From Paraburkholderia silviterrae (lineage in GTDB: Bacteria; Pseudomonadota; Gammaproteobacteria; Burkholderiales; Burkholderiaceae): a DNA stretch of 64,000 nucleotides. Made by a program: the position numbers and the translations under genes. How positions within the stretch are numbered: the first letter of the stretch is position 1; each line of letters begins with the position of its first letter. Below the pieces are notes generated by a model that saw only the letters and a list, made by a program, of their open reading frames with translations, did no database searches and was not told the DNA's origin. The stretch lies in assembly GCF_004353915.1 (NCBI RefSeq), contig NZ_SMRP01000029.1, positions 1 through 64,000 of the forward strand, given 5' to 3'. Shown here piece by piece: positions 37,394-46,208 of the stretch.

Positions 37394-38605
37394 CTACACC
37401 ACGTTGCCGAGTTGAATGATGGGAAGATACATGGCGACGACGAGGCCACCGACCAGCGCGCCGAGCACCACGATCACGAGCGGCTCGCACAGGCTCGCGA
37501 CGAGTGCGATCTTTTCGTCTACCTGACGGTCGGCGAGCGCGGCCACGTTGAGCAACATGGCGTCGAGCGCGCCGGACTCCTCGGCGACCGCAACGGGCTG
37601 GATCACGTCCGCGGGAAAGCAGCCGGCTGAGCGCATGGCCGAGGCGAGCCGCTCGCCGTGCCGCAGCCGCGCACTGATATTCGCGCTTGCATGGTCGAAG
37701 AAGGCATTTCCGCTTGCATGCGCAAGCGAGTCGAAGGCATCGGCTAACGGCGTGCCGGCGGCGAGCAGTGTGCCGAGCGCGCGGCTCCAGCGTGCGGCGC
37801 ACAACGTAGTCATCAGCGTGCCCACGAGCGGCAGCGCGAGCACGATGCGCCCGAACGTGAGGCGTGCCGCTTCGGAGCGCCGCAACAGCGCGTGCAACGC
37901 GAATGTTGCGCTGGCGGCGCAGCCGGCGGCGGGGATGCTCCAGCGCGCGGCGGCGGCCGAGAGCATCAGCACGAACTGCGTGGGGGCGGGCAGCGCCGCA
38001 CCGAATCCTTCGAAGATCTGCTTGAAGGTGGGCACGACCCAGACCAGCAGCGCCGCCGTAATGGCGAGTGCGAGCAGCAGCACCGCGACCGGGTAGGTGA
38101 GCGCCGCGCGCACCTTGGCGCGTTGCGCGGCGGCGCGCTCGCGGTCGTCGGCGATGCGTGCGAGCACGGCGGCGAGCGCGCCCGAGGCCTCGCCGACAGC
38201 GATGAGCTGGCAGTAAAGCGCGCCGAACCGCGAAGGATGCTGCGCGAGCGAATCGGAAAAGCGCATGCCTGCCGTGATCTCGCGCGCGAGCGTGGCGGCG
38301 ATGCGGGGCAGGCCACGCGGTCCCGGTGCCTGCGCGAGCAGTTCGAGCGCGCTCGCGAGCGGCAAGCCGGCGCGCAGCAGACTGGCGAGCTGGCGCGTGA
38401 AGCGTGTGATGTCCGCCTGGCTCGCGCGCGGCTGCGGAGCCGGGCCGCGTCGCTCGAGCGCGGTGGCGGTAATGCGTTCGCGCTTGAGCACGCTGCGCGC
38501 TGCCGCTGCATCGAAAGCGATCAGCATGCCGCTTCGCGTCGCGCCTGCCGCGTCGAGGCCACGCCACGCGAAGCGCGAGTCGGACGAGGGCGGTGCGCGC
38601 TTCAC
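37394..38605 (-). CDS. pilC: Type IV pilus / type II secretion inner-membrane platform protein PilC
   Basis: 403-aa GspF/PilC family protein. Two repeated T2SF domains are visible: FTRQLASLLRAGLPLASALELLA (~70-92) with helices to ~210, and ARWSRALGTLLAAGTPLADAFDSLA (~270-293) with helices to the end (VIVVLGALVGGLVVAMYLPIIQLGNVV). It starts with GTG at 38605, overlapping the pilB stop (GTGA). Confidence 0.92.
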   Translation of the reverse strand: MKRAPPSSDSRFAWRGLDAAGATRSGMLIAFDAAAARSVLKRERITATALERRGPAPQPRASQADITRFTRQLASLLRAGLPLASALELLAQAPGPRGLPRIAATLAREITAGMRFSDSLAQHPSRFGALYCQLIAVGEASGALAAVLARIADDRERAAAQRAKVRAALTYPVAVLLLALAITAALLVWVVPTFKQIFEGFGAALPAPTQFVLMLSAAAARWSIPAAGCAASATFALHALLRRSEAARLTFGRIVLALPLVGTLMTTLCAARWSRALGTLLAAGTPLADAFDSLAHASGNAFFDHASANISARLRHGERLASAMRSAGCFPADVIQPVAVAEESGALDAMLLNVAALADRQVDEKIALVASLCEPLVIVVLGALVGGLVVAMYLPIIQLGNVV

Positions 38606-39936
38606 GATGGCGCGTCCGTTGCGCAGAGCGCTTCGGCGAGGCTCGTCGTGCCGTCGCGCACGCGTGCGAGCGCCGCGTCGCGCAGCGTGGCCACGCCTTC
38701 CGCGCGGGCCTGGCGCGCGATTTCGTGCGCGCTGCGCTGCGCGACGATCAACTCGCGCATGGCGGTGCTGACCGGCATCACTTCATGGATGCCAACCCGC
38801 CCCCGGTAGCCGATGCCATGGCACGCTTCGCAGCCGCGCGCAATAAAGGGCTGCGATGCTTGCCGCGCTTCGCCCGGGCCGTCGTCGAGACCGGCCGCGC
38901 TGAGCGCCACCGCCGATTCGTCGGATCTCACGCGGCACTTCGCACACAAGCGCCGCACGAGCCGCTGTGCCGTGACGAGGCGCAACGCCGCGGCGAGGTT
39001 ATACGGTTCCACGCCGATGTCGATGAGCCGCGCGAGCGCAGCGGGCGCGTCGTTCGTATGCAGGGTGGAGAGCACGAGGTGGCCGGTCTGTGCTGCCTTG
39101 ACCGCGACGCTGGCCGTTTCTTCGTCGCGGATCTCTCCGATCATGATGACGTCCGGGTCTTGGCGCAGCAGCGCGCGCAACGCCAGCGCGAAAGTGAGCC
39201 CGGCCTTCTCGCGCACGTTGACCTGATTGATGCCGGCGAGCTGAATTTCCGCTGGATCCTCGACGGAGCACAGATTGCGCGATGCGTTGTTGAGCATCTG
39301 CAGGAAGCAATAGAGCGACAGCGTCTTGCCACTGCCGGTTGGGCCCGTGACCAAAACGAGCCCGTGCGGCGCGCCAATCGCTGCACCGAGCGTTTGCTGC
39401 TGCGATTGGTCGAGGCCGAGCGCGGCGAGCGAGAGGTCGGCAGGCAAGGCTTCGAGCCGGCGCAGCACGAGCTTTTCTCCGTGCAGCGTAGGCAGCGAGT
39501 TCACACGGTAGTCCTCGTGCGCCTGCGTTTCGCCGCGCGGCGAGAGCCGCAGGCGCCCGTCCTGGGGAATGCGCCGCTCGGCAATGTCCATGCGCGCGAG
39601 CACCTTGATGCGCGTGACGAACGCATCGCGCAGGTGCGCTGGCGGCCGCGCGCTCTCGTGCAGCACGCCGTCGATGCGCAGGCGGATGCGCCAGCCGTGT
39701 TCGAGCGGCTCGACATGCAGATCGGAGGCGTTACGTCGTGCGGCTTCGCGCAGCGTTTCGGCGAGCAGGCGCACGGCCGGTGCGTCGTCGGGCGCAATGG
39801 ATGCAGAAGCAGAGGCTGGCGCAGCAAGGCCGGTGCGCACTGCGCCACCGGTAGACGCGCCTTCGGTGACGAGCGCTGCACAGACACGCATACCATGCGT
39901 GGCAGGCGCACAGGAACGATCAGGAATGGAAAACAT
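38602..39936 (-). CDS. pilB: Type IV pilus assembly / GspE-family ATPase PilB, short form
   Basis: 444-aa secretion ATPase. Walker A GPTGSGKT at 198-205, Asp box and Walker B GEIRDEETA at 267-275, His box LSTLHTNDA, and a CxxC...CxxC zinc loop (CAKC...CEAC) are intact, so it should be catalytically active. It lacks the ~120-150-residue N1 domain of PilB/GspE (usual length ~560); the first ~50 residues are Ala/Pro-rich. It therefore resembles PilT in size but keeps the zinc loop of the assembly ATPases. Pilin genes are not adjacent. Confidence 0.88.
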   Translation of the reverse strand: MFSIPDRSCAPATHGMRVCAALVTEGASTGGAVRTGLAAPASASASIAPDDAPAVRLLAETLREAARRNASDLHVEPLEHGWRIRLRIDGVLHESARPPAHLRDAFVTRIKVLARMDIAERRIPQDGRLRLSPRGETQAHEDYRVNSLPTLHGEKLVLRRLEALPADLSLAALGLDQSQQQTLGAAIGAPHGLVLVTGPTGSGKTLSLYCFLQMLNNASRNLCSVEDPAEIQLAGINQVNVREKAGLTFALALRALLRQDPDVIMIGEIRDEETASVAVKAAQTGHLVLSTLHTNDAPAALARLIDIGVEPYNLAAALRLVTAQRLVRRLCAKCRVRSDESAVALSAAGLDDGPGEARQASQPFIARGCEACHGIGYRGRVGIHEVMPVSTAMRELIVAQRSAHEIARQARAEGVATLRDAALARVRDGTTSLAEALCATDAPS

Positions 39937-40019
39937 CGATTGCCGGCCCGAAGCCGCCGTGAGCGAGTGATGGCTTCATCATCGGCTCGCGCGGAAGTCC
40001 GCGCCATTCAGCCGAACGG

Positions 40020-41345
40020 CTAACGTCCCGGCAGCAGCTTCTTCGCCTTGTTCAGCGCGCCTGTGCTTTTATTGGGCTTGGTGCCCGGCTTGAACAGCTT
40101 GACCGTACGCACAGCCTGATCGTCGCTACGCAGCACTTCGAGTTTCACGTCGCCGATCTGCACGCACACGTCGCCTTCGGGAATCTCTTCGAGCACTTCC
40201 AGGATGAGGCCATTGAGCGTTTTCGGGCCGTCCGTGGGCAGCTTGATGTGCAGCCAGCGATTGAGCTCGCGCAAGGGCATGCTGCCCGGCACGATGCACT
40301 CGCCCTGATCGTTCCAGCCGCCGCGACCGGTGCCGCTGCGCGGCATGGTGCTCGTGAATTCGCCGATCAGCTCTTCGATGATGTCCTCGGGCGTGACGAG
40401 TCCTTCCATTTCGCCGTATTCGTTCACGACGAGCGCGATGCGATGCCGGCTTTCCTGGAAATACTGAAGCTGCTGGAAGGCGGGCGTGCCTGTGGGCACG
40501 AAGTACGGCTCGGCGAGCAGCTCGCGCAGCGTCTCGCGCTCGAAGTCCTGGTTGTGCAGCGCGGTCAGCGTCTTGCGCACATGCAGCACGCCAAGCACGC
40601 GGTCGATGTCGCCTTGATAGACGACGAGCTTGTTGTGATAGCAAGTTTCGAGCTGATGCAGGATGTCTTCGAGCGGCGCGTCATAGTCGAGCGCCTCGAT
40701 ACGCCGGCGCGGAATCATTACATCGTCGACGGTGATGTTTTCGAGATCGAACAGGTTCAGCAGGATGCTGCGGTGCTTGGTGGGCATGAAGCTGCCCGAC
40801 TCGAGCACGATGGTGCGCAACTCCTCGGTCGAGAGCCGCTGCTCGTGTGCCTTGCTCGTGTTGATGTGCAGCACGCGCAGGATGCCGTTCGCGAACATGT
40901 TCACGAACCAGATGAGGGGCTTGGTCACGCGCATGAGCGGCGCGATCAGCAGGCTCGCCGGCAGCGCGATCTTCTCGGGAAAGGTGGCGCCGACGATCTT
41001 CGGCGTGATCTCCGCAAACACGATGATGAGGAACGCGACGATGCCGGTCGCGATCGAGAGTACCAGGCTGTTATGACCGAACGTGTGCAGCGCGATCGAG
41101 GTGGTCAGGACCGGAATGATGGTGTTGAAGAGATTGTTGCCGATCAGGATGACCGAGAGCAGCAGGTCGGTACGCGCGAGGAGCTTCTGTGTGGTCTTCG
41201 CGCCGAGCGTGCCGTGGTTCGCGAGATATTTCAGCCGATGGCGATTGAGCGCCATCATCGCCGTTTCGGAGATGGAGAAGAAGCTGGAGCAGATGAGCAG
41301 GACGAAGATGGCGCAAATCTGCGCCCATAAGGGAATGTGGTCCAC
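40020..41345 (-). CDS. CorC/HlyC (CNNM) family transporter or regulator
   Basis: 441-aa inner-membrane protein with an N-terminal DUF21/CNNM domain (four helices, ~10-180, including the AEITPKIVGATFPEKIA motif), a tandem CBS pair (~205-330) and a C-terminal CorC_HlyC domain (~350-430). Family members (CorB/CorC, MpfA, YfjD) are linked to Mg2+ efflux and resistance; substrate here is inferred only from the family. Translation appears to start at GTG 41345, with no good ribosome site. Downstream of tRNA-Pro and its terminator. Confidence 0.85.
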   Translation of the reverse strand: MDHIPLWAQICAIFVLLICSSFFSISETAMMALNRHRLKYLANHGTLGAKTTQKLLARTDLLLSVILIGNNLFNTIIPVLTTSIALHTFGHNSLVLSIATGIVAFLIIVFAEITPKIVGATFPEKIALPASLLIAPLMRVTKPLIWFVNMFANGILRVLHINTSKAHEQRLSTEELRTIVLESGSFMPTKHRSILLNLFDLENITVDDVMIPRRRIEALDYDAPLEDILHQLETCYHNKLVVYQGDIDRVLGVLHVRKTLTALHNQDFERETLRELLAEPYFVPTGTPAFQQLQYFQESRHRIALVVNEYGEMEGLVTPEDIIEELIGEFTSTMPRSGTGRGGWNDQGECIVPGSMPLRELNRWLHIKLPTDGPKTLNGLILEVLEEIPEGDVCVQIGDVKLEVLRSDDQAVRTVKLFKPGTKPNKSTGALNKAKKLLPGR

Positions 41346-41489
41346 GCGTCGAGAAAGAGAGGGGAGCGGATGAGGAAACTATAACAGAGGGGTGCGGGGG
41401 CACCGGCCCATCTGGCGTGTGCGCTGGCCGTACGGATAAGGCGTATGGCGGTCTTGGGCGAAACGGCTTCAGGACGACGAACGCACGCG

Positions 41490-41524
41490 AAAAAAAAGCC
41501 GCGCAATCAATGCGCGGCTTTTTT
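41490..41524 (-). terminator. Intrinsic terminator of tRNA-Pro
   Basis: AAGCCGCGCA (41496-41505) and TGCGCGGCTT (41511-41520) form a 10-bp stem with A- and T-runs on the two sides. It ends the minus-strand tRNA transcript 8 bases past the CCA end and shields the CorC-like gene. Confidence 0.88.
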
Positions 41525-41532
41525 CGAAATTC

Positions 41533-41609
41533 TGGTCGGGGTGAGAGGATTCGAACCTCCGGCCTCTACGTCCCGAACGTAGCGCTCTACCAGGCTAAGC
41601 TACACCCCG
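41533..41609 (-). tRNA. tRNA-Pro (anticodon CGG)
   Basis: 77 nt including an encoded CCA. Acceptor arms CGGGGTG and CACCCCG pair perfectly, the T loop is GTTCGAATC, and the anticodon stem CTACG/CGTAG encloses TTCGGGA, giving anticodon CGG (reads CCG). The discriminator is A. Lies just downstream of ispB on the same strand. Confidence 0.95.
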
Positions 41610-41646
41610 AATTTACTGCTGAACTCTCAAACTCGCTTTGTCTTGT

Positions 41647-42639
41647 TCAAGACTGGCGCGTCGTCGAGTAAGAACATAATTCTAGCAGGCTCTCTTTGTA
41701 TTGGGAAGAGGGAAATGACGAAATTGCTGCGGCAGCGGCCTGTGCCTCGGCCTTCGCGCATTGCAGCGTGTGATCGAGCGCACCCGAACGCGTGATGGCC
41801 GCGAAGATTTCGTCGAAGCGCGCCGTGCCGCCTTGCTCGATTGCCTCGCGCGCGAGCGCTGCCTCAGTTGCCGTGCCGTGCTCGATCAGCCAGATGAGTG
41901 GCAGGGTGGGCTTGCCTTCGCGCAGGTCGTCGCCGGCGTTCTTCCCCATCGACTCGGCGGTGCCGGCGTAGTCCAGCCAGTCGTCCATGATCTGGAATGC
42001 CGTGCCGATGCGCCGGCCATATTCCGCCGCCGCTTCTTCCGTGCGCGCATCCGCCCCCGAAAGCACTGCGCCCAGTTGCGCCGCCGCCTCGAAAAGCTTG
42101 GCCGTCTTGTAGCGGATCACCTGCATGTAGCGGCCCGTGTCGACGTCGGCGTCGTGCATGTTCAGAAGCTGAAGCACTTCGCCTTCGGAGATGATCGTCG
42201 TGGCCGCCGAGAGGATCTCCATCACGCGCATCTTGCCCACGCCCACCATCATCTCGAACGAGCGCGAATACAGGTAGTCGCCCACCAGCACGCTGGCTGC
42301 GTTGCCGAACAGGGCATTGGCCGTCTGGCGGCCGCGCCGCAGGTCGGATTCGTCGACGACGTCGTCATGCAGCAGCGTGGCCGTATGGATGAACTCGACG
42401 ACGGCCGCGAGCACATGGCGGTGCGGGCCACGCTCGCCAAGCGCGCCGGCCACGAGCAGCAGCAGGGCCGGGCGCAGCCGCTTGCCGCCAGCGCCGATGA
42501 TGTACTCGGAGATCTGGTTGATCAGCATCACCTCGGACGCCAGACTCTGCCGGATGACACGGTTGACCTGCTCCATGTCACTGGCGATGGGCGCGAGCAG
42601 GGTGGCTGCGCTGGGGGAATGGGTGGCGGTGGACGACAT
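41647..42639 (-). CDS. ispB: Octaprenyl/polyprenyl diphosphate synthase IspB
   Basis: 330-aa trans-prenyltransferase making the ubiquinone side chain. Both aspartate-rich motifs are present: DDVVD at 92-96 and DDWLD at 219-223, with GGKRLRPALLLL upstream. Small residues before the first motif fit a long-chain product; the exact chain length (C40 is usual here) is inferred. A minus-strand TATAAT lies at 42671-42666, about 20 bases before a 20-nt leader without a good ribosome site. Head-to-head with rplU, the usual arrangement. Confidence 0.93.
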   Translation of the reverse strand: MSSTATHSPSAATLLAPIASDMEQVNRVIRQSLASEVMLINQISEYIIGAGGKRLRPALLLLVAGALGERGPHRHVLAAVVEFIHTATLLHDDVVDESDLRRGRQTANALFGNAASVLVGDYLYSRSFEMMVGVGKMRVMEILSAATTIISEGEVLQLLNMHDADVDTGRYMQVIRYKTAKLFEAAAQLGAVLSGADARTEEAAAEYGRRIGTAFQIMDDWLDYAGTAESMGKNAGDDLREGKPTLPLIWLIEHGTATEAALAREAIEQGGTARFDEIFAAITRSGALDHTLQCAKAEAQAAAAAISSFPSSQYKESLLELCSYSTTRQS

Positions 42640-42703
42640 GATGGCAAATATAGGTAGTGCCGCGGATTATAAGGCGAATCGGCGGCGCGCCGGACGCTGC
42701 CCT

Positions 42704-42717
42704 GCCGTTTGGCCAGG
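42704..42717 (+). repeat. Dispersed 14-bp motif GCCGTTYGGCCAGG, copy 2
   Basis: Copy in the ispB/rplU divergent intergenic region, about 30 bases upstream of the ispB -10 element. Confidence 0.5.
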
Positions 42718-42856
42718 GTTTCCTCGATGCTTCCCTCTATTCGATGCGCATTGCGCTGCGCGATGCTGTGTGCGATCGGGCGTGTTCCCGCATTCTGCGA
42801 GGCGTGCTTCGCGCTGGCCTCGCCGGTTGCCGCTGAAATGCTGCCGTCAATACCTT

Positions 42857-42885
42857 TTGACCGTGCAGCTAACTCTATGTATAAT
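42857..42885 (+). promoter_or_regulatory. rplU-rpmA promoter (sigma70, near consensus)
   Basis: TTGACC (42857-42862), 17-bp spacer, TATAAT (42880-42885). Transcription should start near 42892, giving a leader of about 50 nt. Strongest promoter match in the window, as fits a ribosomal protein operon. Confidence 0.85.
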
Positions 42886-42940
42886 CTAAGGTTTCCTGGG
42901 TGCGCAGTGTGCCCGGGATTATTGAAGAGTGAGGTTCTCA

Positions 42941-43252
42941 ATGTACGCGGTCATAAAAACCGGCGGCAAGCAGTACAAGGTTGCCGTTGGCGAAAAACTT
43001 AAAGTAGAACAGATACCGGCTGACATTGACGCAGAAATCACGCTCGACCAGGTTCTCGCAGTGGGCGAAGGCGAATCGATTAAGTTCGGTACGCCGCTGG
43101 TCAGTGGGGCTTCCGTCAAGGCCACCGTTGTGTCGCAAGGCCGACACGCCAAAGTGACCATCTTCAAGATGCGTCGCCGGAAGCACTACCAGAAGCATGG
43201 CGGCCACCGCCAGAACTACACCGAACTGCGCATCGACGCGATCAACGCGTAA
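42941..43252 (+). CDS. rplU: 50S ribosomal protein L21
   Basis: 103 aa, the standard length. MYAVIKTGGKQYKVAVGE is the invariant N-terminus, and the RRRKHYQKHGGHRQNYT segment is the rRNA-binding part. ATG 42941 follows GAGG; an in-frame start 12 bases earlier would be atypical. First gene of the rplU-rpmA operon. Confidence 0.98.
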   Translation: MYAVIKTGGKQYKVAVGEKLKVEQIPADIDAEITLDQVLAVGEGESIKFGTPLVSGASVKATVVSQGRHAKVTIFKMRRRKHYQKHGGHRQNYTELRIDAINA

Positions 43253-43278
43253 GCGCACGCAGGTAAAGGAGCAAACAA

Positions 43279-43542
43279 ATGGCACACAAAAAGGCAGGCG
43301 GGTCGTCACGTAACGGCCGCGACTCAGAGTCGAAACGACTTGGCGTCAAGGTGTTCGGCGGCCAGGCGATCCTCGCAGGCGGCATCATCGTTCGCCAGCG
43401 CGGCACGCGTATGCACCCGGGCCTGAACGTCGGCATCGGCAAGGACCACACGCTCTACGCGCTGGTCGACGGCCACGTCGCGTTCTCGACCAAGGGTGCG
43501 CAGAACAAGCACATGGTCAACGTCGTTCCGGCAGCGGCCTAA
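43279..43542 (+). CDS. rpmA: 50S ribosomal protein L27
   Basis: 87 aa. MAHKKAGGSSRNGRDSESKRLGVK is the classic N-terminal tail that reaches toward the peptidyl transferase centre; no cleavable Firmicutes-type N-extension. AAAGGAG precedes the ATG. 26 bases after rplU. Confidence 0.98.
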   Translation: MAHKKAGGSSRNGRDSESKRLGVKVFGGQAILAGGIIVRQRGTRMHPGLNVGIGKDHTLYALVDGHVAFSTKGAQNKHMVNVVPAAA

Positions 43543-43585
43543 GTTTTTTACCCCGCCCGCGAGCGGGCTAAAAAGCGACGCAAGG

Positions 43586-43614
43586 AAAGCCCCGCGAAGT
43601 TTGCGGGGCTTTTT
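43586..43614 (+). terminator. Terminator after rpmA
   Basis: AAAGCCCCGC (43586-43595) pairs with GCGGGGCTTT (43603-43612), with T-rich sequence following (TTTTTGTTT). Confidence 0.9.
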
Positions 43615-43685
43615 GTTTCTGCGCTTGCCCGGCAGCTTGCCTGATCCGGCACGCTGGCCAGACGTGCCCTGGCCGATTGGCTTGG

Positions 43686-43699
43686 GCCGTTCGGCCAGG
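43686..43699 (+). repeat. Dispersed 14-bp motif GCCGTTYGGCCAGG, copy 3
   Basis: Copy upstream of obgE. Its TCGGCCAGG end forms a perfect 9-bp inverted repeat with CCTGGCCGA at 43668-43676. It abuts the candidate obgE -35 element. Confidence 0.5.
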
Positions 43700-43728
43700 T
43701 TGGCCGGCGAGGCTGCTGCGGGCAAAAT
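43700..43728 (+). promoter_or_regulatory. Possible obgE promoter
   Basis: TTGGCC (43700-43705), 17-bp spacer, CAAAAT (43723-43728). Weak match, but well placed after the rpmA terminator and 27 bases before obgE. Confidence 0.35.
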
Positions 43729-43755
43729 AACGACATTCACGGGACGGAGTAACTC

Positions 43756-44871
43756 ATGAAGTTCATTGACGAAGCGAAGATCGAAGTCATCGCCGGCGAT
43801 GGGGGCGATGGCAGCGCGTCGATGCGACGCGAGAAGTTCGTCCCGTTCGGCGGGCCGGACGGTGGCGACGGCGGGCGCGGCGGCAGCGTTTATGCGCTGG
43901 CTGACCGCAACATCAACACGCTCATCGACTACCGCTATACGAAGAAGCACCTGGCGCGCAACGGCGAAAACGGCCGCGGCGCGGACTGCTACGGCAAGGG
44001 CGGCGACGACATCACGCTGCGCATGCCGGTGGGCACGGTCATCACGGATCTCGACACGGGCGAGCTGATCGCCGACCTGACCGAGCACGACCAGCGTGTG
44101 ATCGTCGCGAAGGGCGGCGCGGGCGGCCTCGGCAACCTGCATTTCAAGTCGTCGACCAACCGCGCGCCGCGCCAGAAGACCGATGGCAAGCCGGGCGAGC
44201 GCCGCATGCTCAAGCTCGAGCTCAAGGTGCTGGCCGACGTCGGCCTGCTCGGCATGCCGAATGCGGGCAAGTCCACGTTCATCTCCTCGGTGTCCAACGC
44301 CAAGCCGAAGATCGCCGACTATCCGTTCACCACGCTCGCACCGAACCTGGGCGTGGTGCGTGTGGGCCCGAGCAAGAGCTTCGTGATCGCCGACATTCCG
44401 GGCCTGATCGAAGGCGCCGCCGAAGGCGCGGGCCTCGGCCATCAGTTCCTGCGCCATCTGCAGCGCACCAACCTGCTGCTGCATCTTGTCGACCTGGCGC
44501 CGTTCGACGAAAGCGTCGACCCGGTCGCGGAAGCGAAGGCCATCGTCGAAGAGCTGCGCAAGTACGACGAGACGCTGTACGAAAAGCCGCGCTGGGTTGT
44601 GCTGAACAAGCTCGACATGGTGCCCGCGGAAGAGCGCGCGGCGCGTGTCGCCGACTTCGTGAAGCGTTTCGAATGGGACGGCCCGGTTTTCGAAATTTCG
44701 GCGCTCACTGGCCAGGGCTGCGAGAATCTTTGCTACGCGGTGTACGACTACGTCTCCGCGCATTCGGACGCGCGCCGCGCTGCCGATGCCGAAGATCTCG
44801 CTTCCGACGTGCGTTTTCGCGAGGGTGCACAGGGCCAGGACGACCAGGGCACTGCGCAGCCGCAGGAATAA
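43756..44871 (+). CDS. obgE: GTPase Obg (ObgE/CgtA)
   Basis: 371-aa ribosome-associated GTPase acting in 50S maturation and growth control. Gly-rich Obg fold (1-158, many GGDGG turns), G domain with G1 GMPNAGKS at 166-173, DIPGL (G3) and NKLD (G4). The C-terminal ~30 residues are acidic/Gln-rich and variable. Follows rplU-rpmA as in many proteobacteria. Confidence 0.96.
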   Translation: MKFIDEAKIEVIAGDGGDGSASMRREKFVPFGGPDGGDGGRGGSVYALADRNINTLIDYRYTKKHLARNGENGRGADCYGKGGDDITLRMPVGTVITDLDTGELIADLTEHDQRVIVAKGGAGGLGNLHFKSSTNRAPRQKTDGKPGERRMLKLELKVLADVGLLGMPNAGKSTFISSVSNAKPKIADYPFTTLAPNLGVVRVGPSKSFVIADIPGLIEGAAEGAGLGHQFLRHLQRTNLLLHLVDLAPFDESVDPVAEAKAIVEELRKYDETLYEKPRWVVLNKLDMVPAEERAARVADFVKRFEWDGPVFEISALTGQGCENLCYAVYDYVSAHSDARRAADAEDLASDVRFREGAQGQDDQGTAQPQE

Positions 44872-44956
44872 GCCGCCGTACGCGCCGGTGTGCGGGCCGC
44901 GCCGGCAGTGTCAAGGAAACCTCACGCGTCACAGTCATTTGGGGAGACAGCGCAGC

Positions 44957-46075
44957 ATGCGTTCCGTCATCGCCGATTCACGGCGTCTGGTAGTGAAAGT
45001 CGGTTCGAGCCTCGTCACGAACGATGGTCGTGGGCTCGATCATGCGGCCATCGGCCGCTGGGCCGCGCAGATCGCGGCGCTGCGCGCGCAAGGCAAGGAG
45101 GTGGTGCTCGTGAGCTCGGGCGCCATTGCCGAAGGCATGCAGCGTCTTGGCTGGACGAAGCGCCCGCGTGAGATCGACGAGCTGCAGGCCGCCGCCGCGG
45201 TCGGCCAGATGGGCCTCGCGCAGGTCTACGAGAGCCGCTTTGCGGAGCATGACATTCGCACCGCGCAGATCCTGCTCACGCACGCCGACCTCGCGGACCG
45301 CGAGCGCTATCTGAACGCGCGCTCCACGCTGCTCACCTTGCTGCGCCTCGGCGTGGTGCCCATCATCAACGAGAACGACACCGTGGTCACCGACGAAATC
45401 AAGTTCGGCGACAACGACACGCTCGGCGCGTTGGTGGCGAACCTGATCGAAGGCGACGCGCTCGTCATTCTTACCGACCAGACGGGTCTCTATACCGCCG
45501 ACCCGCGCAAGGATCCATCGGCCACGCTCGTCCAGGAAGCCGACGCGGGCAAGCCGGAACTCGAGGCGATGGCTGGCGGCGCGGGTTCGAGCATCGGCCG
45601 TGGCGGCATGCTCACGAAGATCCTCGCGGCCAAGCGTGCGGCGCATAGTGGCGCGAACACCGTGATCGCGAGCGGTCGCGAGGCCGACGTGCTAGTGCGG
45701 CTTGCCAAGGGTGAGGCGATCGGCACGCAGCTCATCGCGCGCACCGCGCGCATGGCCGCGCGCAAGCAATGGATGGCCGATCACCTGCAGGTGCGCGGCC
45801 ACGTGGTGATCGACGACGGCGCCGTGCAGAAGCTCACGGCCGACGGCAAGAGCCTCCTGCCCATCGGCGTGGTCGGCGTGCAGGGCGCCTTCGCGCGCGG
45901 CGAAGTGATTGCGTGCCTGAACGGCGAGGGCCGGGAAGTCGCACGCGGTCTCACCAACTACAGCAGTGCCGAAACGAAGCTCATCCAGCGTCATCCGAGC
46001 GGCGAGATCGAGAGCATTCTCGGCTACATGCTGGAGCCGGAGCTCATTCACCGCGACAATCTCGTGCTGATCTGA
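44957..46075 (+). CDS. proB: Glutamate 5-kinase
   Basis: 372-aa first enzyme of proline synthesis, feedback-inhibited by proline in characterised members. Amino-acid kinase domain (RRLVVKVGSSLVTN, ~9-22; VSSGAIAEG; NENDTVVTDEIKFGDND) followed by a PUA domain (~280-360). ATG 44957 follows GGGGAGA. Starts 85 bases after obgE, probably co-transcribed. A strong bidirectional terminator ends it. Confidence 0.95.
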   Translation: MRSVIADSRRLVVKVGSSLVTNDGRGLDHAAIGRWAAQIAALRAQGKEVVLVSSGAIAEGMQRLGWTKRPREIDELQAAAAVGQMGLAQVYESRFAEHDIRTAQILLTHADLADRERYLNARSTLLTLLRLGVVPIINENDTVVTDEIKFGDNDTLGALVANLIEGDALVILTDQTGLYTADPRKDPSATLVQEADAGKPELEAMAGGAGSSIGRGGMLTKILAAKRAAHSGANTVIASGREADVLVRLAKGEAIGTQLIARTARMAARKQWMADHLQVRGHVVIDDGAVQKLTADGKSLLPIGVVGVQGAFARGEVIACLNGEGREVARGLTNYSSAETKLIQRHPSGEIESILGYMLEPELIHRDNLVLI

Positions 46076-46119
46076 GCACGCTCGCTTCCGCGTTTAGCTG
46101 GGGGCGTCCTCTAGGTGAC

Positions 46120-46159
46120 AAAAAGCCGCAGCGGTCCTCGACCGTTGCGGCTTTTTTTT
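46120..46159. terminator. Bidirectional terminator proB / CNP1-like gene
   Basis: AAAAAGCCGCAGCGGT pairs with ACCGTTGCGGCTTTTT (one G·T) around CCTCG. Serves two convergent genes. Confidence 0.88.
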
Positions 46160-46208
46160 GGGGGGCAATCGGGCTTGCACGGCCTGAGGCTGCGCGAGCG
46201 CCCGGGTG

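Noticed and set aside
36342..38567. 741-codon frame joining pilD to sequence opposite frame of pilC
   Set aside because: Only the last 340 codons match PilD; the rest is a shadow of pilC in another frame, not a fusion protein.
43650..43710. GGCC-rich cluster upstream of obgE as a phased operator
   Set aside because: Spacing of GGCC cores is irregular (15, 14, 8, 9 bases); only the 14-bp motif copy was kept.
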